This document shows positions 42,412 through 50,665 of a DNA stretch of 64,000 bases, piece after piece (position 1 is the stretch's first letter; each line of letters opens with the position of its first letter). The stretch covers positions 5,036,888-5,100,887 of the forward strand of contig CP053172.1 of assembly GCA_014607495.2 (NCBI GenBank), in the 5' to 3' direction. The notes below the pieces were generated by a model. That model had not been told where the DNA came from and made no database searches. It saw only the letters and a program-made list of their open reading frames with translations. The DNA is from Carposina sasakii (taxonomy: Eukaryota > Arthropoda > Insecta > Lepidoptera > Carposinidae). Both the position numbers and the translations under genes were made by a program.

Positions 42412-44151
42412 TGTAGTGTGGTGACACTCTCCCACTCTTACCTATATATTTAGTATATAAGTTACGTTAATTATAACAATATACACTCAGCCTCCGAACC
42501 AACAACACTCTTTTATTGCCTCCTTTACATGGCGACCCTGCCAGGCCGGCCTGTCCGTGTGCTACATAACATAGTGGACAGGCCGGGGGGCAAATAAATG
42601 ATAATATTTGAACTACATAATGAAGAAAATATAATTTTATAGAATAAATATAAATAATATATGTGTGTAAAGTGAAATTTAAATAATAAAAATACAGTGA
42701 ATACAATAATAAGTGACGTTTAAAAAATTGCTTACTTAAAATAAGATAAGAAGTAATATTATAATAATAATGGATCCAGAAAGAAACTTTCAAAATTGTA
42801 AAACAAATAAAATTGCTGAGTGCCGGGTGATGCTGGAGTCGTTGAGGACCTGCCGGGTGTAGCAAGTTATAATATTGTGTTGATAGTCATTCAGTGAAGT
42901 GTTTTCGTGTTAGTTACGATTATTTTATATTTTTTTAGTTTCCGTAATTATTATTACTCTATATGTGTTTTTAAAGTATAAAGTAGTTTAAGATGTGTGT
43001 GTTTGGGAAATAATGAGATGAAGTAGGTAAATACTGAGGTTAAGGAGTTTCGATTAACGATTGGATTGATCACCCAAGAGTTTAAAAGCTTTACAACAGC
43101 AATGTTACCCTGTCTCCTACTAGGGCCTATTTTAATCAAATATTCTCTAATCTCTTTTAACTGTGTATAAAACTGCTGTAAAGTACTATCACCAGTAACA
43201 GTTTCTGTCATAATCAATGTACATAAGTTATACCTTAACGAATTTTAATTGAGTAAACATACTTTTATACTCATATATAGTCATTTATAATAATTAACTC
43301 TAATAGTAAATGATAAGACATAAGAATAAGTACATACCCACATATGTTCAAAAAAATATATATATACGTAAATCAGATCTGTCCAAGACTGTTCATCTCT
43401 TATTTCTGGTTATTGCTCAACTTGTATAACACTTTAAAAAATGCACCAACACTTAATTATTATTTTTTTCACAAATTTTCTGCACTTTATGATAATGCAC
43501 TTACACTCATTCGGATGTCCTTGCCTTATTGTCTCCTTGCCCCATCGTGAGAATCGCTGATTTATACCATCTCCGATTTCTTGTTAAGATTTCGCATCTC
43601 TAAAATCTGGCCTGGGCTCGACGCTGAATTTTCTTGTTACACCACGCATTTACGTAGCGAATTATGAAAAACGCCAAAGCGACGGAAAGTATAATCATCA
43701 AAATGTACATATACCAATTAATTTGACTGAAATGATGTTCCACCGCTAATTGTTGATTAATATAATTTTTCTGACCAATCTGGGTGTAAACATCTTGGTG
43801 GTTGACTGCCGGTGAGGTAGGTGTTGAAGAAGAACCTCCCATATTTTTCTCACATAAAACACTTTGTTCATTTATGCATCACTGACACAGTTTGTATTTT
43901 TGAAGTAAATTATAAGTTAATTGTTCATTATTGAAATAACAAATGAAGTTCGTCGACCGACACGACACTCTGACGCAACTTAGCGAGTCCTCGCGCGGCC
44001 GTACATAGGCAGGGTCGCCATGTAGGGATGCGGAGTCTAGGAGTGAAATGATACTCGTTGATGCTGCTTAAAGACTGCCTTTAATTAGATTATACAATAG
44101 GTTTTATAACAGATAGTTTAATAAGAAATATAAAGGTCTTACTACACTACA
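42412..44151 (-). mobile_element. Small LTR-bounded element with inverted LTR/primer-site ends
   Basis: Bounded by a 4-bp duplication ATTT (42408-42411 and 44152-44155) inside - strand gypsy gag. Left end: TGTAGTGTGGTGAC to TTTACA (42412-42529) followed by TGGCGACCCTGCC. Right end, read on the - strand: TGTAGTGTAGTAAG to CCCTACA (44151-44021) followed by the same TGGCGACCCTGCC. Both ends therefore look like a 5' LTR plus primer-binding site pointing inward. No RT inside. It holds short frames: an 80-codon membrane-protein frame (43,842-43,600), a frame from ATG 43,211 on the - strand (MTETVTGDSTLQQFYTQLK), and on the + strand MDPERNFQNCKTNK near 42,771. Confidence 0.65.
43600..43842 (-). CDS. 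80-residue putative myristoylated single-pass membrane protein
   Basis: From ATG 43842: MGGSSSTPTS, an N terminus fitting the N-myristoylation pattern (Gly2, Ser6). About 30 polar residues follow, with VNHQDVYTQIGQ. Then one strongly hydrophobic segment, about residues 43-65 (YMYILMIILSVALAFFIIRY), and a basic tail NKKIQRRAQARF. It lies 0.18 kb behind the right LTR and primer site of its host element, as a first gene would. No family recognised. It could be an accessory or gag-replacing protein of the element, or a chance frame. The ordered domain layout favours a real gene. Confidence 0.5.
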   Translation of the reverse strand: MGGSSSTPTSPAVNHQDVYTQIGQKNYINQQLAVEHHFSQINWYMYILMIILSVALAFFIIRYVNAWCNKKIQRRAQARF

Positions 44152-44683
44152 ATTTTTCCACGTTTTCCCAGTTCCTTCATAATAAGCATGTATTCTAGGT
44201 AACCTTCGTTAGATTTTTTCTTCCTCGCGTTCATGACTTCGTGTATCGTTTTCTGGTCAACTGAATCAGGGAATCCCTTTAAAACAGCCGTTTTCAGGTC
44301 GTCCCATGATTTAAACATTTTCTCCGACATGAGCCACAGGGCTGCTGTGCCTGCCAGCGATCTACGGCCCACAATTAGCTGCTGCACCGGGGTCCACCCG
44401 AATATTTCAGCGTTATCATCAATTTCTTGCGCCCACCTTACTGATGAGCAGGTTTTGTCGTCACCACTGAACTTGGTCACCAGTTCGTCTACCTGCCGCA
44501 AGCTGCTTTCCTGCTGTTTTGTCGTGTCTTCAGCGTCTTCAAAATCGCCTTGGCGACTAGCACGTCGATCTTTTCCTATGATATAACAATGTCGGCGTTC
44601 GTCTTTCCTTTTTCGTTAATCGTCTTCAATCTTGCTATGTATTGATTTTTATTTTCTACTTAGAGCCGGACGAGCCCCCAAAA
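44152..44683 (-). pseudogene. Gypsy gag 5' part, inverted copy
   Basis: Reading leftward from 44,683: TTTTGGGGGCTCGTCCGGCT (primer site), leader, then gag with DELVTKFSGDDKTCSSVRW to KELGKRGK, where the insert 42,412-44,151 interrupts. The few bases beyond it (42,411-42,401) continue the gag codons to the mariner. It differs from the + strand gag by about 8 residues in 119. Confidence 0.78.
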
Positions 44684-44915
44684 TGTAGAAATGCATGGAA
44701 GGTTTATCTATGATAGGAGTGCATGCATGGATGTAATGAGCGAGAAGTAATGAGTGCGAGAGAGAGAGAGACGGAAGATAGGAATGGCAGAATAGAAAAA
44801 AGGAAGACGAACGAACGAAACCACGGAAGACGTAACTATAGTGGCTAAAATTGTAAAATATTTTATTTAAAGAAATACAGCTGGGAAATCGGTATTGAAA
44901 TCTTTAATTTCTACA
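44684..44915 (+). repeat. Gypsy LTR, right
   Basis: 232 bp, TGTAGAAATGC to AATTTCTACA, same orientation as the left LTR but joined at its 5' end to an inverted primer-binding site. No target duplication recognised. Confidence 0.8.
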
Positions 44916-45237
44916 TTTATTGCAGTGATTTGTGCACAATAAAGAATAAGAACAATCTATAGCACCTAGGTTATTGAACATAATTAGTTTTAGGTATAAG
45001 TTCCTATTTAGCGCGCTTTGCCGTGTCATTCCCTAATGGAAACGTGGGTAAACACTGACCGTGTTATTAAAAAATAATTTAAACATTTTTTAAGCTAAAC
45101 ATGTCCTTAATTTGGCAGATATGCCATAGATTTTGCTGTCAAATGTCATATTTAAATCGAATCGAACTTTCCATTCGGTGCTCTTTTGTAATAACACAGA
45201 GAAAGGTTATCCAAACGTCAACTATCAATGAGCTGCA
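44916..45237. other. Intron of the - strand ZAD gene, nothing recognised
   Basis: AT-rich, no repeat pair or exon seen. Confidence 0.3.
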
Positions 45238-45528
45238 CCGGTATGATGAATTTGGTGAGAGCGAGATGTCTCACTTTTAAACGTCAAATCGCTAAGTAAT
45301 AATTAGACAAGGCAAGTGTTTCCACTTTGTGTGTAAAAAGGGATTGTAAACCACTTCTATCAGCCCTAATTCTTTCAGTCCAGGCTCGCGAACGAGTGTC
45401 TATTCTAATTCTTAAGTCTATTTTTTACATGCAAAGTGCATCTACTTAGTTTATCTAGTAATTAATAGCTCTGTGAATTTGACGTTTAAAAGTGAGACAT
45501 CTCGCTCTCACCAAATTCATCATACTGG
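45238..45528. repeat. MITE/foldback with 52-bp inverted ends
   Basis: Arms 45238-45289 and 45477-45528 pair with one mismatch (CACTTTTAAACGTCAAAT and complement). The arms read on a little further with mismatches. The loop is about 190 bases without coding. Just right of it, near 45,610-45,660, SRVSPFYLIYGLAK resembles the end of a gypsy integrase core, a weak and very short remnant. Confidence 0.65.
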
Positions 45529-45898
45529 TGCTGGTGTTGGCATTTTGTCGGAGTATCTACCCCGGTTCGGTCGACATAGCGATAGTGCCGTCAACCAGGA
45601 AGGACTCACATCAATCACGAGTGTCACCCTTTTACCTTATCTATGGATTGGCGAAAGAGGAAACCTACAAAAATGGCAAATAGGTCTCATCTTAGGTAAT
45701 GATATAATTTTAAGAGCGCTCTTAACATATTTTTGAGCAAGAGATGCAGATTTGATCAGTAAAAGTGGTCCAAAAATTACTTTGTACAAAATCCTATAGT
45801 AGTCGCAATATGATTCCACATGCAGCAAGACATTGCAACTACTATAACAACTTAAACAGGAACATAATAGTTAATACTAGTAAGGTAGTATGTCTTAC

Positions 45899-45958
45899 TG
45901 AGATGTGTATCGCTGTCATCAAGTTCCGTATCCTCTTCTTTCACCGGCAGCAGTTTGT
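45899..45958 (-). CDS. ZAD gene (- strand), exon 4, 60 nt
   Basis: Acceptor CTGTGTCTCTTTCAG (AG 45960-45959) and donor CTCA|GTAAGA (GT 45898-45897). Phase 1 at both ends. It encodes DKLLPVKEEDTELDDSDTHL, an acidic linker with a VKEE motif common between ZAD and finger arrays. The phase fits both terminal exons B and A. Confidence 0.72.
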
Positions 45959-46114
45959 CTGAAAGAGACACAGACAGTGGTCACAGATGACATTATGAAG
46001 CATGAAATGACTACATTATTAAGTTATGGAACTGAAAAATGGCATGGAAAGAAAGACAAGTGGTAGTATTGGAGGCCACCGAGACTTTGATGATTACATC
46101 TATCTAGAACTCAC

Positions 46115-46159
46115 CGACATTACAAACTGGAAGGGCATCTATTTCTTCAATAAGCTCAT
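46115..46159 (-). CDS. ZAD gene (- strand), exon 3, 45 nt
   Basis: Acceptor CTTTTTAATTCCAG (AG 46161-46160) and donor GTCG|GTGAGT (GT 46114-46113). Phase 1 at both ends. It encodes about 15 residues, DELIEEIDALPVCNV. Skipping this symmetric microexon would keep the frame. Confidence 0.68.
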
Positions 46160-46289
46160 CTGGAATTAAAAAGAGTGTTATATTTTTTGTGTATGTGCAA
46201 TAAAGAATAAGAAAGGAAGAATAAGAGTGAGGTTATAATAATTATACCCAACATGAAGCCTTTATTAGTCCATGACATGCAGTTTTTTT

Positions 46290-46441
46290 TTTTAAACAGG
46301 GTATAAAATTTAATAAAATATCCATCATGGCCCCATTCAGTATAGGCCTCATCCAGTTTCTTCCATTTGTTTCTATCATTAGCTGCTTTCAACCAATCCT
46401 TTCCTATGTCTTTTAGCATGTCATCTAGCTCGCTGGCTAGA
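46290..46441 (-). pseudogene. RTE-type retroposon C-terminal remnant in an intron
   Basis: The - strand reads MLKDIGKDWLKAANDRNKWK then KLDEAYTEWG, the pattern that ends many RTE-like polyproteins. Only about 50 codons, 5'-truncated. Confidence 0.55.
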
Positions 46442-46542
46442 TGACCAAATACTTACTATACTAAAATATACCTCATTTTCTCTAGCCAGGACAGCAAGTA
46501 ATTACAAACATATGAGAATACATAGTTTGTATACATTGTTAC

Positions 46543-46684
46543 CTTTAATGTCAATTTCAGCTGCAATCCTCTCTTGGAAGTCTTGCTGGCACTTCTGCAC
46601 CCGCTGCTTGAACTCACATGCGTCGCGCAGGTGCATGATGCAATCCTCACAGATGCCGGGTTTCTTCTCGAGGGCTGTCTCTAT
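46543..46684 (-). CDS. ZAD gene (- strand), exon 2: second half of ZAD
   Basis: Acceptor TTGACTTTCCAG (AG 46686-46685), phase 0; donor AAAG|GTAACA (GT 46542-46541), phase 1. It encodes IETALEKKPGICEDCIMHLR, DACEFKQRVQKCQQDFQERI and AAEIDIK. The ZAD cysteine pair ICEDC lies at codon 12, the same place as in the four + strand exons at 290, 3290 and 6942 (codon 10 at 4538). With exon 1 it completes the zinc-coordinating ZAD, a homodimerisation domain of insect zinc-finger proteins. Confidence 0.85.
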
Positions 46685-47144
46685 CTGGAAAGTCAAGCAT
46701 AAGCTCAGATCCAGTTATAATATCATAGTGTTTAGATCTTTAGGTACATGGCATAATCTTATCTAGGTACCTACTGCAAGGCAGACTAATATACTCTTTT
46801 TCACAACTTCTTTTGTGCCAGGTTGTGATGTGTGATAGAACAGAACAACCTAGTTAACAGAGCTAGTGGACATCTACTTAGTTTGTGTGGACAGGTCAGT
46901 AATAGACCTGATTCTATTGTGCCTAGTTTGTTAGAATTTCATGACTTTTCTTTCTTCTTGCATGCAGAAACTTGCCATTGTCATCTAGTATTCCAGCAGG
47001 GTGTACCTACTCGTTAGTTTCAGTACCTACCTACACAGTACGGCAGGATGTTTTCTCTTCCTTTTACACTTAGGCAACATAGTAGATTGATTTGATGTTA
47101 CACTTCCCTGTCTATCAATATTATAATTATTAGGTGGTACTTAC
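46685..47144 (-). other. Intron 1 of the - strand ZAD gene
   Basis: Between donor at 47,144 and acceptor at 46,685, phase 0. Nothing else recognised in it. Confidence 0.6.
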
Positions 47145-47303
47145 ATGTAAGTCGAAGCATTCTTTCAGCATATTAGCGTAATTTTCACTGTTTCCATCCT
47201 GCCAATAAGTGGTTTTTAAATCTTTGTCTGGCGGTCGTAATAGACAACATCGACAAAGCGCGTCGTCCGTAGCTTCCTCGGTATAATTATGAATAAAATC
47301 CAT
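47145..47303 (-). CDS. ZAD gene (- strand), exon 1: start codon and first half of ZAD
   Basis: ATG at 47303 begins 53 codons, MDFIHNYTEEATDDALCRCC then LLRPPDKDLKTTYWQDG to LKECFDLH, ending at a strong donor CAT|GTAAGT (GT 47144-47143), phase 0. ALCRCCL is the first CxxC of a ZAD. Joined to exon 2 it gives a typical full-length ZAD of about 75 residues. The gene then runs through exons 3 and 4 to terminal exon B (36,845-38,934) or A (28,717-31,466), a transcription unit of 10-19 kb whose last introns are full of transposons. A GTG further upstream in frame is not a credible start. Likely a nuclear DNA-binding regulator. Confidence 0.85.
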
Positions 47304-47635
47304 AATCGCGTCAGTACATAAATAGAATAAGTCAAAGATCACGGAGCCAAATAAGGTATACTTTTATTTACCTACTTACACAAAAAAATGTACATGAACA
47401 AAAATTGTTCTGCAATAAAACCTCAGCAATACATATAGAGGTTAGTTTTTTTTGTTTGGTTTATTTTTTTAGTTTATCCCGAAGGAAAGGCAAGGGGAAC
47501 TAAGCCCATACAGCCATTGTCTTTAGTAAATGATTTCTGAATTTATGGGATGATAATGATGATGGTGATGAATGGAAACGTCGGGAAAATCCTCAAGAAC
47601 AAGTGTAAAGTTAGTCAAAATGAAAAATAATTATA
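47304..47635. repeat. Promoter-side spacer with a dispersed repeat
   Basis: Upstream of ZAD exon 1 (- strand). 47,470-47,625 repeats 9,041-9,205 (starts TTTAGTTTATCCCGAAGGAA) with small indels. Any promoter of the ZAD gene must lie in or beyond this. No core promoter motif is distinct. Confidence 0.5.
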
Positions 47636-47766
47636 ATAATAATAATAATCTTTATTTCAGGTACAACCCATATCATTAAAGTAGTAAAATAAAATAAAAT
47701 TGCAAAATAAAATAAAATATTAAAATAGTCAGTTAAAATAAACTTCAAAAGTGAAGCCGTCCTAAA

Positions 47767-50196
47767 TCACTTGCGGTTTGCACCCTGATGTACTGCAAGC
47801 CAGTGTCGCATTATCGGGCTAGTAAAATCATTCACTACGGCTCTAAGGATCTTATTTTTAGAATTCCGTAGTCCCTTCCAGCACGAGGCCACCCGGGATC
47901 TCATTATCGCAAAGAAGTCGGGAACCCGCGCGTCAGCAAACATACCTGAGGCACTGCAGTACCTAGGTTTATGCATGAGGATACGGTAAGCATTATTGTA
48001 CTGGACCCTCATAGCACTATATGCTTTTCTCGTGTAGTTCGACCAAAGGTGACTGGTGTATAAATTTTGACAGTAAGCTTTAAAAAGCGTAATTTTCACC
48101 TCTGTGCTACACCGGCCGAATCTACGCGCGAGCATGTTACACCTGACGGCGAGTGCCCGACGCTCTCTCTCGATATCCTCATCGTCATTCAGCCGCTCCG
48201 TCAAAACATGTCCCAGGTACTTGAACCGCTTCACCAGTGTAACTGGTAAGCCACTCAAACATACATCGGGTACATTTTCCGGACCTCTCCCCGACCTAAA
48301 CACAAGCATTTCCGTTTTTGAGACATTATATTTCAACCCGTGTTCATTTGCATAATGCTCACAGATTGAAAGCAGCCTCCTCAGCCCATTAATTGAGGGG
48401 CTGAGAAGCACCATATCATCGGCATAGCTAAGGCTATTGGCACATATACCTCCTATGTGACAACCGATGCCGGTACTTCTCAGCCTCTCAATCAAGTTAT
48501 TCATGTAGATGTTGAAGAGATCCGGAGATGTCAACCCGCCTTGGCGCACTCCGCATTCTAGTCTGTACTCACTAGAAGTCGAGTCACCCCATTTCACACA
48601 ATTAGATTGGTTTCCGTACCAGTATCTCAACAGGTTAACTATATGTTCTGGGGCTATGTCTTGTAGTTTTTCCCAGAGGATTTGATAGTTGACAAGGTCA
48701 AATGCCTTGCTCAGGTCTAAAAAACAAGCATACACTGATGTATTTCTAGACAAGTAATAGCTGACGGTGTGTTTCAGACTTAGTATAGCAGAATCTGTTG
48801 AGAGGCCGGGACGGAAACCAAATTGTCCATCATCTATTCTAACATGCTTTGATAGAGTAGGCTGAACTAATCGTTCCAGAATCTTGCCCATAATTGTACC
48901 TAAAGAAATTGGACGATAGTTATTAGCAGATGCAATATTACCCGTCTTATTTTTAATTATAGGTACAACCAAAGTCTTCATCAATGCTTCTGGCAGAAAA
49001 CTGTAGTTGACGCATTCATTAAACAAAATACATAGTTTGTTATACAGTACATCGCCTGCATAGACCATGTGTTCGACACTCAAACTATCGTGCCCAGGTG
49101 CTTTACCACGCTTCATAGCAGTGACCACTTTCTTTATGCCAGCAACTGTGAAATAAGATTTGCAATCCCCCAAATTCAATTTGGGGTCTTTCAAACCACA
49201 CGGAGTGCTTTTGAACTCATGGTCCACAGGCAGTGGTTTAATCTTAAATTTACTAGCAAACATGTCTGCAATATCTTTCGGGGCTTGCAGATTCTCGACA
49301 CTAGCCGGCAACCTACTTTTATAGTCAAATTTTTTAACATGTTTCCAAAATTTTCCAAATTGTTTATCTTTCCTATGTGTGGCCAAAATATTTAATTTAA
49401 TATCTTGCTCGTTCTTTTGACACCATTTAATTTTGTTCTTAAAAACTGCTTTACTTAACTTCATTTTATCATAAATACTACCTGAGCATGGTTTGCCAGC
49501 CAGCATCCAGTTTCTGAAGTGTAATCTAGCATCCATATGGACTTCTCGAATATGAAAATTCCACCCCGCTATATTCCTCTTCTTACAATTTACAAGATCA
49601 GAATGCGAACCGCAAGTAATTACTGCTCCTTCTTGTAAAATACGTACAATATCATCATACATCTTTGTTATATTTTCAATGTTAATTACATTATCACAGA
49701 CATTTACTAGACGCGTACTACAATATGAAAAATAATCTTGTATCTGGCTTTGGTTTCTTTCACCCCATATGATTTTATTTTTTGACATAATACCTGTGTC
49801 AATGATAGATACCGAGTAGCTCTTAACCATACATTTAACAAAAAGTGGGTAATGGTCCGACCAGTGTACGTCGTAGTCAACCCACACTGATCCAACCGTA
49901 TCCCAGGCAGCTTTGGTTGTCAGACAGTGGTCCAACCAGCGATGACTACCATTTAATATACTGACATAAGTATGCACATCTGACACATCTTGTAACTTAT
50001 TCCTATCTGCGTACTCCCATAGTTGCTCCTCACAAAAAGAGTCTAATTCGTTACCAAAACATGTGTCTGGATGAGCATTATAATCTCCAATCATATATGC
50101 CAACTGTATGTCGTCATTTTCCTCAATTATTGAGCAGATTGTACCAAGACAGTAAGTAAACTCAGGTAGGTTTTCTTTATCGTCAGTTGGCATATA
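47767..50196 (-). pseudogene. Non-LTR ORF2, endonuclease C-terminal part and reverse transcriptase
   Basis: About 800 codons open to the stop at 47,767. Endonuclease end: YMIGDYNAHPDT and a HWSDHYPLFV motif. RT: KRGKAPGHDSLSVEHM, NNYRPISLGTIMGKILER, DDGQFGFRPGLSTDSAI, CFLDLSKAFDLVNY (catalytic Asp), ECGVRQGGLTSPDLFNIYMN, SYADDMVLLS (catalytic Asp pair), VKRFKYLGHVL. The C-terminal part has the usual LARRFGRCSTEVKITLFKAY and LW-rich region. No RNase H. The reading frame itself is undamaged except for the insertion at its 5' side, so the element was probably intact when the gypsy element landed. Confidence 0.85.
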
Positions 50197-50642
50197 TTTA
50201 GTGGTGTTAGTTGAGGTCACTGATCACGGACACTGGGAACACACACACGTCACTTCCGGTGTCTATCAGGTATTCAGTTTGTGATGCACGATCCCTGATG
50301 AATAGGCCACCAGTGGCGTAGTGGCACTCGCGTATGTGGGTCGTCGCGGTACAGGGTGGCGTGTACACTGTGTCACAGTCCTAGGACGACTGGAGGTACC
50401 AGCGCATGAGCAGCGGGGTGTGGCGCGATCACGTTCGGCGCCGTCAGCAGTTTTGCTGAACTACGGATATCGCGCGGCGTTGCTTGTGCGTTAAATATAG
50501 TGTTGCGAATGTATGACTATGATGTGTGTAATGCTTGTCTTCTTGTAGGTGTACATATATATGAAATATAGTGTATCTGTTTAGTATTAATAAATATAAA
50601 TACACATATAGATATATATAAATATGTATCAGGTCACCTACA
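50197..50642 (-). repeat. Gypsy 3' LTR, chimeric
   Basis: Identical by eye to the other LTR except that 50222-50300 (79-80 bases) replaces 54227-54380 (154 bases). The replacement matches the protease-coding stretch 53651-53730 of the same element with two differences. Confidence 0.85.
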
Positions 50643-50665
50643 GTACTCCCTTCCAGAGACCGAGT

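Larger units (their letters stand above)
39487..44915 (+). mobile_element. Rearranged Ty3/gypsy element with nested mariner and LTR insertions
   Basis: Two related LTRs in the same orientation (39487-39710 and 44684-44915, a handful of differences) bound the block. To the right of the first LTR, primer-binding site, gag and protease run on the + strand (39,711-41,100). To the left of the second LTR, gag and the primer-binding site run on the - strand (44,683-42,401). A mariner (41,101-42,398) sits at the seam and another LTR-bounded insert (42,412-44,151) cuts the - strand gag. RT, RNase H and integrase are absent. Confidence 0.75.
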
